From the NCBI GenBank assembly GCA_958298945.1, contig OY282610.1, forward strand, positions 22,220,233 to 22,284,232: a stretch of 64,000 nt of DNA, read 5' to 3'. The DNA is from Atherix ibis (lineage: Eukaryota > Arthropoda > Insecta > Diptera > Athericidae). Positions within the stretch are counted from its first letter, which is position 1, and each line of letters begins with the position of its first letter. The notes under the pieces were generated by a model. That model saw only the letters and a program-made list of their open reading frames with translations. It did no database searches and had not been told where the DNA came from. Positions 11,200 through 24,248 of this stretch are shown here, in pieces. The position numbers and the translations under genes were made by a program.

Positions 11200-13330
11200 A
11201 ACAAGTTCGCTAACAGTTTTAATAATTTTCCAATCACTTTCCAAAAATACCTTGAAAATTTTACAAAAATTTCCCAAGTAGTTCCTGAAATTTTACAAAT
11301 ATTTCCGAAAAGTTTCTCAACAATTTTCCAACAAATTTTCCAGTCGTTTTACGAATATACCCAAATAGGTCGTATAAATTTTCCAAAAATTTACCAAAAA
11401 TTTACCAAAAATTTAACCAAAATCTACCAAAAATCTAACAAAAATCTAACAAAAATCTACCAAAAATCTACCAAAAAACTACCGAAAATCTACCAAAAAT
11501 ATACCAAAAATTTATCAAAAATCTATTAAAAATTGACCAAAAAGTTGCAAAAAAATCTACCAAAACTGTACCAAAAATTTAACAAAATCTACCAACAATT
11601 TACAAATTTTTTTTTTAAAAATTACTAATCATTTACCGATATTTTTCCAAAATTCCTAAAAAATTTAAGAAAAACCTACCAGGAATTTACCGAAAATTTA
11701 TCTAAAATCGATCAAAAGTTTACCAAAAATTTTACAAAAATTTACCAAAGATTTATCAAAACTTTACCAACAATTTATCAAAAATATATTAAAAAATTTT
11801 ACAAAAATCTACCAAAAATTTACAAAAAAAAAAATCAAAATTATACCAAAAATCTACTAAGAATTTATTAAAAATTTAACAAAAATCTACCAAAAATTTA
11901 CCAAAAATTTAACAAAAATTTAACAAAAATCTACCAAAAATCTACCAAAAATCTACCAAAAATCTACCAAAAATCTACCGAAAATCTACCAAAAAACTAC
12001 CAAAAATATACCAAAAATTTATCAAAAATCTATTAAAGATTGACCAAAAAGTTGCAAAAAAATCTACCAAAACTGTACCAAAAATTTAACAAAATCTACC
12101 AACAATTTACAAATTTCTTTTTTAAAAATTACTAATCATTTACCGATATTTTTCCAAAATTCCTAAAAAATTTAAGAAAAACCTACCAGGAATTTACCGA
12201 AAATTTATCTAAAATCGATCAAAAGTTTACCAAAAATTTTACAAAAATTTACCAAAGATTTATCAAAACTTTACCAACAATTTATCAAAAATATATTAAA
12301 AAATTTTACAAAAATCTACCAAAAATTTACAAAAAAAATAATCAAAATTATACCAAAAATCTACTAAGAATTTATTAAAAATTTAACAAAAATTTAGCAA
12401 AAATTTACACAAATATATCAAAAATCTATCAAAAATTTAATAAAAGCTACCAAAAATTTAACAAAAATTTACCAAAGATTTACCAAATATTAACCAAAAT
12501 TATACCAAAAAAATGAATAAAAATCTACAAAAATTTATAAAAACTTTACCAAAAATCTACCAAAAATTTACAAAAAAATTATCAAAAATATTCCAAAAAA
12601 TTTACCAAAAATCCACTGAAAATCTATTAAAAATTTAATAAAATCTACGAAAAATTTACCAAAGATTTACCAAAAATTTACCAAAAAACTAGCAAAAAAA
12701 TGAATAAAAATCTACAAAAAATTATAAAAACTTTACCAAAAATTCACAAAAAAATTATCAAAAATATTCCAAAAAATTTACCAAAAATCCGCTAAGAATT
12801 TATTAAAAATTTAACAAAAATTTAGCAAAAATTTACACAAATATATCAAAAATCTATCAAAAATTTAATAAAATCTACGAAAAATTTACCAAAGATTTAC
12901 CAAAAATTTACCAAAAATATACCAAAAAATTGTACAAAAATCTGCAAAAAAATTATTAAAACTATACCAAAAATCTATCAAAAATTTATAAAAAATCTAT
13001 CAAAAATATACCAACAAATTTAACAAAAATTTACCAAAAATTTACAAAAAAATTATCAAAGATATACCAAAAAATTTACTAAAAATCTACTGAGAATTTA
13101 TTAAAAATTTAACAAAAATTTAGCAAAAATTTAAACAAATATATAAAAAATCTATCAAAAATTTAATAAAATCTACCAAAAATTTAACAAAATTTTTGCA
13201 AAAATTTACCAACAATTTATCAAAAATCTATCAAAACTATACCAAAAAATTGACCAAAAATTTAGCAAAAACCTACTAACAATTTCCAAAATTTGTTTAA
13301 AAAAATTATTATTAATTTACCAAAAAAAAA
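11200..13330. repeat. Minisatellite 1: degenerate 11-12 bp unit
   Basis: The unit is close to CAAAAATCTAC or CAAAAATTTAC. It is clear from about 11380 to 13290 and more diverged to the left. A higher-order copy is visible: the block with TTGACCAAAAAGTTGC at about 11532 recurs at about 12039, an offset of 507 bases, including private variants such as GAAAAACCTACCAGGAA. Stops are frequent and no coding role is seen. Confidence 0.93.
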
Positions 13331-15454
13331 ACCAAAAATTTATAACAAAAATTTCTTAAACTTTTCCCAATTTTCTTTATTTTTTAAAAAAAAAGAGCTA
13401 ATAAACTTAATTGAAAATGCTACGGGTATAAATAAGTAAATCCTGAACAAATAAAGTCCTGAAATTAAAATAGCTTTCAAATAATAAAACCACTTCAGAC
13501 AATATGAAAATTTGAAAATTCTCAAGAATTTCCCAAAATATCCCATATTTTATTCATTGAAAAATACAATATTTACTTTATTTCGCAAAGGAAAACTAAT
13601 AACGAGTGAATCAGTATAAATTAGAAGACTCTTAATGACAAAAAACTTTCTGTAAGGATTACAATTTGCAAATGCAAGAAAATTCCCAAAATTCCCCGCC
13701 AATTTCCCTTACACCAATGAACAAATATATTAAATAAAAAAAATTAATTTTAAATATGCTTATGATTTTTTTCGAATTCATCTTTTGAGTAACTTAATAA
13801 TTTTATATCTTAGATGGAATTTCGTGTTTTTTAGATCGCGATCTATTAGGAGAAAATAAATTCTTGTTCGAATATTTTTTTTTAATTTTGAAGAAACAAT
13901 CTAACATTGAAGAGAAATCTATAAAAATTAATTTTTAATTTTCTTTCTTTGTATTTATTGATATTGATTTTTAAAAATAAAATTAAATGTTTTCATACAT
14001 TTTATATAGGCTGACTCTTCCCATCTTAAGCTCAACCATCTCAGTTACTTCGTAATCTCTAAACAATCATCTTACGAGTATATTGAATTTTCATCTAATT
14101 TTAAAAAAATAGAATCACATTTGAACGTTATTGAAGGAGCCAATATGTAATCTTATTTTAAATTTAGTATTTAAATTAAGTACACGTAATTCTTAAGAAC
14201 CTGCGCTCTATTTATGTTTATTTTTGCACTCATTGTTTTAAAATTACTTTTGAATATGATTAAAGTCCAACCGTATCATTTTGGATGTATAATAAAGTTT
14301 TGAATCAATTCAATTAAGAAATTTACTCTTGTATTTTAGATCTGTTGGAATGACGAGATTAAGTACCTTCCCAAACCCAAGCTAATACTAAGCAATTTGA
14401 TTTTCTATTCAGAAGAGACCTGACTCTCAGAAATGAATGTAATTTTAAATATAGTCCAGGATAATGTAGATAAATTTTAAACGGGAAAAAAATTAATTTT
14501 AAAGGGTAAGATAAAATGGTAAAAGTAAAACGGACGTAATTTCTTTTTTATAAATTTTCCTTTCTTCATAAAATAGAAACTTTCTCAAAAGGTTAAACCA
14601 CTGTACCAGAATCCTCAAAGGAATTTCCATAAAGTTCAGGATGGTTGTATTTTAAGTCTTTGAAATTTTAAATTATTTCTTTCCGACAAATGGAAGAAAA
14701 AGCATTTCTATTTCGCCTTCGCTAAGTACTACAAGTATTACATATTTTCTCTTCCTTTTATGATTTCAGTTTTTCTTAGCAGGAAACGAAGGCACCTAAT
14801 GATTGATTATGAAATTACTTTTACGAAGCTAATAACTGCTTCTATTTTAGATTCAAATATTTCTTCCCTTTTTGAATAAAGATATTTCGAAATGATTTGT
14901 TTCGCAGTACTCAGAATATGTTAGGGCAAAAATTAGATATTTTGTGGAAAGTTTCAACTCCAAAACTTTTTACAAAAACTATTCTTTTCTATATTTTAGA
15001 ATTTAAAATATTTTGCAACGCATAAAGTTTTGGTAAAGAATATTTTAGTATCAATTGCTTCTTAGGCAATTCTTTTTTCTCAATTTTATTAGAAGCTCTT
15101 TCAATTGTAACCCATATTCAGCCTTTTCGCATACATTCAAATTTTCTTATAAATACTTTATAGAAACAGAAAAGAAAGAAATTATATTTGAAAGTTAATA
15201 TGAAAAATTTAAATTTCATTTGGCTAATTCATACAAAAAGAATTTTAACTTTTCGATAGGAAACCTTTCCGTTTTTTAATGATCCTAAAATTATTTTCAT
15301 CCTTCAAGAAGAATTCCAAAAAAGAGATGAAGAAAAACAAAAATACCAAATTTATTGAATTATTTATGGATCATTAGGAAAGTTATTTTTGTAGGACTAT
15401 TGCAAAATTGCATATTTTTTTTTGATGATCATTTTCGGTCAATTTCTTCAGTTC
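13331..15454. other. AT-rich spacer between two minisatellites, no gene seen
   Basis: AT-rich non-repetitive sequence. The minus frame at 13340-13546 is F/I/K-rich and looks accidental. Confidence 0.65.
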
Positions 15455-18400
15455 AAATTTTGGATAAAAATTTCCAAGAAATATTTCCAAAATTTGTTAG
15501 TAAAAATTTAGCAGCAAAATTTTTCAGTAAAAATATTTTAATAAAAATTACTTCGAATAAATTTGTCACTACAAAATTTTTCATTAACAATTGTCTGTAA
15601 AAATTGGTCAGTAAAAATTTATCAGTTAAAATTTGTCAGCAAACAATTTCAATCAAAATTTGTCAGTAAAAATATTCAGTTAAAATTTTCAGTAAAAATT
15701 TGTCAGTAAAAATTCGTCAGTGAAAATTTTCAGTAAAAATTTGTCAGTAAAAATATTCAGTAAATATTTGACAGTTAAAATTTACTATTAAAATTTTTCA
15801 GTAAAAATGTTCAGCCAAAATTTGTTAGTAAAAACGTTCAGATAATATTTATCAGTAAAAATTTATCAGTAAAAGTTTGTCAGAAAAAATGTTTCTACTA
15901 AAATATATCAGCAACAATTGTCAATGAAAATTTATCAGGAAAAATTTTCAGTACTAATTTTTCAATAAAAAAGTTCATTTAAAATTTGTCAGTTAAAATA
16001 TTCAGTTAAAAGTTCTTAGTAAAAATTGGTCGGTAAAAATGTGTTCATGACAATTTGTCAAATAAAATTTGTCAGTAACAATTGCCAATAAAAATTGGCA
16101 ACTAAAAATTTTCAGTAAAAATGTTCATTTAAAATTTGTCAGTAAAAATTGGTCAGTAAAATTTATCAGTTAAAAGTTCTTAGTAAAAATTGGTCGGTAG
16201 AAATGTGTCAATGAAAATTTGTCAACTAAAATTTGTCAGTAACAATTGTCAATAAAAATTGGTAAGTAAAAATTAAACAATAAAAATTGGTCAGTTAAAA
16301 ATTGTCAGTAAAAATTTATCAGTAAAAATTTTCAGTGAAAATTTGTCAGAAAAAATTTGTCAGTAAAAATTTATCAGTAAAAATTTACTAGCAAAAATTT
16401 TCATTAAAAATTTGCCAGTAAAAATTTGTCAGTAAATATATTCAGTTAAAATTTTTTAGGTAATATGTTCACTTAAAAGTTCTTAATAAAAATTGGTCGG
16501 TAAAAATCTGGCAATGAAAATTTGTCAACAAAAATTTATCAGTAAAAATTTATAGTTAAAATTTGTTAGTAAAAATGAGTCAGAAAAAATTTGTCAGTAA
16601 AAATTTATCAGTAAAAATTTATGAGTAAAAATTTACTAGGAAAAATTTACTAGAAAAAATTTTCAGTAAAAATTTGCTAGTAAAAATTTGTCAGTAAAAA
16701 TGTGCAGTTATAATTTGTCAGTAAAAATTAGTCTGTAAAAATTTGTCAGTAAAAATTTTCAGTAAAAATTTTCAGTAAAAATTTATCAGTTAAAATTTAC
16801 TAGGAAAAATTTGTCAGTAAAAATTTGTCAGTAAAAATTTGTCAGTAAAAATGTGCAGTTATTATTTGTCAGTAAAAATTGGTCTGTAAAAATTTGTCAG
16901 TAAAAATGTGCAGTTATTATTTGTCAGTAAAAATTGGTCTGTAAAAATTTGTCAGTAAAATTTTGTCAGTAAAAATTTGCCTATAAAAATGTGCAGTTAT
17001 AATTTGTCAGTAAAAATTGGTTTATAAAAATTGTTCAGTGAAAATTGGCAGTACAAATTTACAGTTAAAATTTGTTAGTTAAAATTTATCAGAAAAAATT
17101 TATTAGTGAACATTTTTCAGTAAAAACTTGACAATTGAAATATGTCAGTAAAAATTTTTCGGTAAAAATTTTCAGTAAAAATTTATTATTGAACATTTTT
17201 CAGTAAAAATTTGACAATTGAAATATGTCAGTAAAAATTTGTCGGTAAAAATTTTCAGTCGAAATTTGTCAGGAAAAATTTGTCAGTAAAAATTTATCAG
17301 TTAAAATTTACTAGGAAAAATTTGTCAGTAAAAATTTGTCAGTAAAAATTTGTCAGTAAAAATGTGCAGTTATTATTTGTCAGTAAAAATTGGTCTGTAA
17401 AAATTTGTCAGTAAAATTTTGTCAGTAAAAATTTGCCTATAAAAATGTGCAGTTATAATTTGTCAGTAAAAATTGGTTTATAAAAATTGTTCAGTGAAAA
17501 TTGGCAGTACAAATTTACAGTTAAAATTTGTTAGTTAAAATTTATCAGTAAAAATTTATTAGTGAACATTTTTCAGTAAAAACTTGACAATTGAAATATG
17601 TCAGTAAAAATTTTTCGGTAAAAATTTTCAGTAAAAATTTGTCAGGAAAAATTTGTCAGTAAAAATTTATCAGTTAAAATTTACTAGGAAAAATTTGTCA
17701 GTAAAAATTTGTCAGTAAAAATGTGCAGTTATAATTTGTCAGTAAAAATTGGTTTATAAAAATTGTTCAGTGGAAATTGGCAGTGAAAATTTTTTAATTA
17801 AAATTTACTTGGAAAAATTTGTTAGCAAAAATTTGTCTGTAAAATTGTTCAGTAACAATTTTTTAATAAAATACAAAATTTGTCTACTTAAATTTGTCAG
17901 TAAAAAATTTCAGTTAAAAATCGTCAATGATAATTGATCAATAAAAATTGGTCAGTACAAATTTACAGTTAATATTTGTTAGTTAAAATTTATCAGTAAA
18001 AATTTATTAGTGAATATTTTTTAGTCAAAATATGACAATTAAAATGTGTCAAGAAAAATTTGTCAGTAAAAATTTATAAGTAAAAATTTACTAGAAAAAA
18101 TTTTCAGTTAAAATTTGCCAGTAAAAATTTGTCAGTAAAAATGTGCAGTTATAATTTGTCAGTAAAAATTGGTCTGCAAAAATTTGTCAGTAAAAGTTTA
18201 CCTGTAAAAATGTGCAGTTATAATTTGCCAGTAAAAATTAGTCTGTAAAAATTGTTCAGTGAAAATTGTCAGTACAAATTTACAGTTAAAATTTGTTAGT
18301 TAAAATTTATCAGTAAAAATTTATTAGTGAACATTTTTCAGTAAAAATTTGACAATTGAAATATGTCAGTAAAAATTTGTCGGTAAAAATTTTCAGTCGA

Positions 18401-20400
18401 AATTTGTCAGGAAAAATTTGTCAGTAAAAATTTATCAGTTAAAATTTACTAGGAAAAATTTGTCAGTAAAAATTTGTCAGTAAAAATTTGTCAGTAAAAA
18501 TGTGCAGTTATTATTTGTCAGTAAAAATTGGTCTGTAAAAATTTGTCAGTAAAATTTTGCCAGTAAAAATTTGCCTATAAAAATGTGCAGTTATAATTTG
18601 TCAGTAAAAATTGGTTTATAAAAATTGTTCAGTGAAAATTGTCAGTAAAAATTTTTAATTAAAATTTACTTGGAAAAATTTGTTAGCAAAAATTTGTCTG
18701 TAAAATTGTTCAGTAACAATTTTTTAATAAAATACAAAATTTGTCTACTTAAAATTTCAGTAAAATATCGTCAATGATAATTTATCAATAAAAATTGGTC
18801 AGTACAAATTTACAGTTAATATTTGTTAGTTAAAATTTATCAGTAAAAATTTATTGGTGAACATTTTTCAGTAAAAATTTGACAATTAAAATATGTCAGC
18901 AAAAATTTGTCGGTAAAAATTTTCAGTAAAAATTTTCAGTAAAAATTTATCATTTAAAATTTACTAGGAAAAATTTGTCAGTAAAAATTTGTCAGTAAAA
19001 ATTTGTCAGTAAAAATGTGCAATTATTATTTGTCAGTAAAAATTGGTCTGTAAAAATTTGTCAGTAAAAATGTGCAGTTATTATTTGTCAGTAAAAATTG
19101 GTCTGTAAAAATTTGTCAGTAAAATTTTGTCAGTAAAAATTTGCCTATAAAAATGTGCAGTTATAATTTGTCAGTAAAAATTGGTTTATAAAAATTGTTC
19201 AGTGAAAATTGGCAGTACAAATTTACAGTTAAAATTTGTTAGTTAAAATTTATCAGTAAAAATTTATTAGTGAACATTTTTCAGTAAAAACTTGACAATT
19301 GAAATATGTCAGTAAAAATTTTTCGGTAAAAATTTTCAGTAAAAATTTGTCAGGAAAAATTTGTCAGTAAAAATTTATCAGTTAAAATTTACTAGGAAAA
19401 ATTTGTCAGTAAAAATTTGTCAGTAAAAATGTGCAGTTATAATTTGTCAGTAAAAATTGGTTTATAAAAATTGTTCAGTGGAAATTGGCAGTGAAAATTT
19501 TTTAATTAAAATTTACTTGGAAAAATTTGTTAGCAAAAATTTGTCTGTAAAATTGTTCAGTAACAATTTTTTAATAAAATACAAAATTTGTCTACTTAAA
19601 TTTGTCAGTAAAAAATTTCAGTTAAAAATCGTCAATGATAATTGATCAATAAAAATTGGTCAGTACAAATTTACAGTTAATATTTGTTAGTTAAAATTTA
19701 TCAGTAAAAATTTATTGGTGAATATTTTTTAGTAAAAATATGACAATTAAAATGTGTCAGTAAAAATTTGTCAGTCAAAATTTATCGGTAAAAATTTTCA
19801 GTAAAAATGTTCAGTTCAAATTTGTCAATTAAATTTTTCTAGTACACATTTTTAGTAAAAATTTTCAGTAAAAATTTGTCAGGAAAAATTTGTCAGTAAA
19901 AATTTATCAGTTAAAATTTACTAGGAAAAATTTGTCAGTAAAAATTTGTCAGTAAAAATGTGCAGTTATAATTTGTCAGTAAAAATTGGTTTATAAAAAT
20001 TGTTCAGTGGAAATTGGCAGTGAAAATTTTTTAATTAAAATTTACTTGGAAAAATTTGTTAGCAAAAATTTGTCTGTAAAATTGTTCAGTAACAATTTTT
20101 TAATAAAATACAAAATTTGCCTACTTAAAATTTCAGTAAAATATCGTCAATGATAATTTATCAATAAAAATTGGTCAGTACAAATTTACAGTTAATATTT
20201 GTTAGTTAAAATTTATCAGTAAAAATTTATTAGTGAATATTTTTTAGTAAAAATATGACAATTAAAATGTGTCAGTAAAAATTTGTCAGGAAAAATTTGT
20301 CAGTTTAAATTTATTAGTGAAAATTTTTTTGTAAAAATTTAACAATTAAAATGTGTCAGTGGAAATTTTTAATTAAAAATTTTCAGTGAAACTTTGCAAT
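15455..20400. repeat. Minisatellite 2: 14 bp unit with higher-order repeats
   Basis: The unit is ATTTGTCAGTAAAA with many variants (GGTCTGTAAAA, GTGCAGTTATA, ACTAGGAAAAA). Variant units recur in a fixed order, so longer blocks have been copied. The marker GGTTTATA occurs at 17019, 17474, 17751, 18613, 19183, 19459 and 19988; the pairs 17474/19183 and 17751/19459 are 1708-1709 apart. The array is near 5 kb and ends near 20400. Confidence 0.95.
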
Positions 20401-23400
20401 AAAGCTTTTAATAAAGTAAAGATCCAAAATTTTTCCTCTCTTTTGAAGCTGTCATAAAAAAGGTTCAATACAATTTGTAAATAAGATATCTTCAAATTTA
20501 ATATATTTTTCGCGTCCTTGACATTCAAAATAATTCATCGCGCATTTAAATATCCCATTCTCCTTTTACAATTCCGCTAATTATTTATTTCTCTTCCCTG
20601 CTAGACTATTTATTACCATACTTCGGCTCAGGTATGGAATGCTCATAAGAACAGTTTGTTTAGCTTTTTTCAAAGCTAAGGTCCAATAAAATGTGCACAT
20701 CGGAAATGCAAAAATGTGCAATGTTGTCCCCATTATATAAACACGATATTGTCAACATACTCAGAATAAAGGAGCATTTTCAGGCGCTTAAATGTTGTGA
20801 TAACAGACTCCTTAGAGTCTTGCTTTAGGAAGACTACATAACTTAATAAAATCGTCGCTGCTCCTTTAATTCTTATAATGTTCTACTGAGTGCCACTGTT
20901 AGAGCAACGTCTAAGAAAAGACACTAACCGATCCGTCTGCAACTTTCAGATACTCTAATTATTTTTGCATAAGAAGGGCTCCGTCGTCAACTTTCAGCTA
21001 CATATACGTATGCATGCACCAAAGCTTGAATTTAACAGTTGGTATTTACGTCAATGCATACAGAGTCTTCCGCATAAGGTTAGGTTGAATAGTCACCAGA
21101 AGCCGCATTTCCAATTCGAATTCCTCATCCCCTTTCTTGGGTGAATGTGAACATCTCTTTAACTTCTATTCGCAAAGAAATTTCAGCAATGTACACATGA
21201 TGCTCAGGAATTTAATTCCCACTTAAAGCTAATAAAAAAGAAAGACGCTTGAGTGACACTTTAGTTAATTTCTTCACAACAGCTACAAACATGATGGAAA
21301 AGAGTTAAATATGTTTCCAGGAAAAACTACACAGAAACAAGAATAATATTAAATAAATCAAAATATGTTGATAGGTGGAAAAAATGCTATGATGAAGTGC
21401 ACAATTTATTATTTCCACTGAACCAGACTAGAGAGAATAAATTTAAGTAATTTCCATGCTAAAAAGGAGTGAATTTTCTTTTAATTCTAAGCCAAAAGAT
21501 TGATTTGATTGAGTTATGATTAAGAGAAGACTTCAAAGAAAATCCGCGCGAAAGATTTTCCATCCTTCAACTGCTCTGAAAAAGGATCAAAGCTCGCTCC
21601 AATTCTATGTAAAGTATAGTTTGATGATTTGTCTCACCTTTTCTGAGTAAATTTTTCCATTCAAAGTGGTGGTTCGTCGGTTAACTTCAAAGTCAAGTGA
21701 TTGCAATTCCGGCCGTTACAATTTTTTTCCTTTTGAACTTCCATTGTTACTAGTCAGTCTGAATTTTAACCACAATTCACATATCCTTACAGATATTTTT
21801 CTATTGACTCATTTTCTCGTAATTTTTCTTCCAAACATAATTTTTTTCCTAGCCGACACACATCAAGGATAACAGTAGCATCTGTACTAACAATTGAGTA
21901 GAATATGTTCACCCCATCAGCAGATCTGATTGGTAACGATTTTTAGTATTTTTCAAATCTTTGGCAAAGAATCCTTTTGAGAACATGTTATCTCCATTAA
22001 AATAGTAAATTTCCTCTTAGATTGAAGTAAATTTATTTTAAAATTTTAGTATTTATTTTTGATTTTTATAATGTCGAAACTTTTACAAAATTTACAGAAT
22101 TTTACTACCTACTCGTAACAAGAAGTTTTCGGCTTTTCCTTAACAAAATTTAAATCCAATAGTTTTTATATGCTCTTTAAACAAGATTATAGGCTATAAA
22201 AAGCTTCACTTTGAACATTGTTTAGTATTGTACTTTTTATTGAAAGGAGGATGGTTTATCTTAGTTACTCCAGTAGGAATTATATCCATAATAAAATGAA
22301 GTTTTTTTTTGTTTTTTTTTGTGACCTGTTAAGAATATATATGAATATCAGAACTTATAAAGCGAAAGGTATAAATGTCCGTTTTTACTCTATCGAAAAT
22401 TTTATTATCTAAAATTCCACTTTCTTCTGAATAGTAAGTACTTTTAAAATAAAAATAAAAATTTCATTCCCACTAAACCGAAAGTTTTATATCAAAGAGA
22501 TTTTATGAAAATACGAGTACTAAAAAGCGTCAATGTATTTGGTTTTAACTTCCGCTACAGTTAAAAACTAAACAATATAAACGGTCAAAAAGGACTTTCA
22601 AACACTGTTGCAATTGGCTTTTACTATTCGTATTTATCTTTGTTTTGTTTTTTTTTTTCGGAAACGTGAATGAGACATACTTGATGTGAACGACATTTTA
22701 AACTGAATGGGAAAACGTGTCCTTGCCGGATGTCTGAACAATGGGGTATACACTTAATACAAATTAATGTAAATTGGAAAGCACGCGCTGGGATCAATTA
22801 CTTCCGTTCGTATAAAAGGATAGCTGACATAGAATTATATTGTATCCTTTTTCATTTTTGTCATCACTTAACTACCAATACTTGATGTAGTACTTGCAAA
22901 AGATAATATTTTAAGAAAGATCCAACGAAGAAAGTTGTTAATTGTTTTCAACGTGAACAAATACGAGTAGCTAAGGATGTAGCTAGCCATGTTATTTCTT
23001 CTTTATTTTTAATCTTGTTTTACGTTCGTATATTTGTTCTTTTATCCTTTATACAATATTGTATGTTAATTTTTCTGTAAAACAACGTAGCAACCATTAG
23101 GAGAGAGTGGATAGACAAAAACACATCCTTGCACGTTTCAGTATTTTACGAATAATTAAAACTTTTGCAAAGAACGATAAAATCATCTACCAACACAATT
23201 CACTTTTAATATTTGAAAATTTTTATATACACAATTTTTAACTCCATATTATTATATCCTTTTGATTATTATGATTATGTACTTTTTTTAAATGTCAGTT
23301 AGCTATATTTTTAAGGTAAAAGTTAAAGTTCATTTAAGTTTTTTAAAAAAATATTAAAATTATCATCCAGGAATATTAGAAATAATTTTTGCATAATTAT

Positions 23401-24246
23401 TTATTGATATGACTTTATGCAATTTTTCCAAAGTTTCATTTTAATAAAAAAAAATATGACGGAAGATGAAAAAAAAACACAGAAAAATTGCGGAAAAAAA
23501 TTTTTCCACTTTAGTTTTTATAGTAAATTTTATAATTATAAAAATTATTAAAAAAATATGTTAAGCTAATAAAGTATTTAAATTACAATATATTAAAAAT
23601 GTTTCGATATTTTTATATATAATGTTTATAAACATAATTGCATCAAAGATTGTTGATAGACTTTTTAAGATAATTTTTAAAATGTTTATAAACTTTTAAA
23701 ATTTAAGTTTAAACATTTTTTTTAGAACTTTTGTTTTTTGTTAGTTTGTATATAAAGTCTCTGAGGCTATTGTGTCACATCCAAGCCCATAAGGCCAGTC
23801 TCGTTAACATGTATGATAGTTGGTTGGATGGAGAACAGCATAGTTAAATATTTAACATGTTTAATAAGATGGATAGAAAGGAACTGTTTGGTTTAGGGGC
23901 TTCATACTGGAAGTAATGCTATTCAAAAGGAATTTTGGATTAATTGGTATTCATTTTAAAATATGAATAATGATGAGATTTCCAAAGAGGAAATTATGGA
24001 TAAGTCTGGATAAGAAATTTCCTTGCCCAGCATTTTTCCATGATTGTTATGCAGTCTGGATTTTCGATGTTTGGTCCTCCGTTCGTCCACACAGAAATCT
24101 TTCTCCGTTCGTCCGGTCTATTTATCTGCGCATGACTAATAATATTGAGCATTATTTTGTTACTACGCTGAGCAAGAGCTTCCTTATCCATTAGCCGTGA
24201 TACGGACATGACCAAAGTTTCAATTTTTGAACAGATTGCAACGAAC
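20401..24246. other. Spacer of mixed complexity, no gene supported
   Basis: From 20600 to 22000 the sequence is less simple than elsewhere but shows no coding frame longer than chance. A TATA-like string GTATAAAAGG lies at about 22811, with no open frame behind it. The rest is AT-rich. Confidence 0.55.
23970..24230. other. Unidentified higher-complexity segment with short direct repeats
   Basis: This part is GC-richer than its surroundings and carries CTCCGTTCGTCC twice (about 24078 and 24105). Open frames of 73-74 codons exist on both strands, but I recognise neither. It may be a decayed repeat of unknown class lying next to the family B element. Confidence 0.3.
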
Positions 24247-24248
24247 TA

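Noticed and set aside
17749..17937. A 62-codon frame, repeated with identical translation at 19457-19645
   Set aside because: It lies wholly inside the 14-bp minisatellite, and the translation simply follows the repeat; identity reflects block duplication.
15455..20400. CRISPR-like regular repeats
   Set aside because: The units are contiguous and degenerate without unique spacers, and the window is eukaryotic.
22809..22820. TATA-box-like string GTATAAAAGG
   Set aside because: In AT-rich DNA such strings are expected by chance, and no gene follows.
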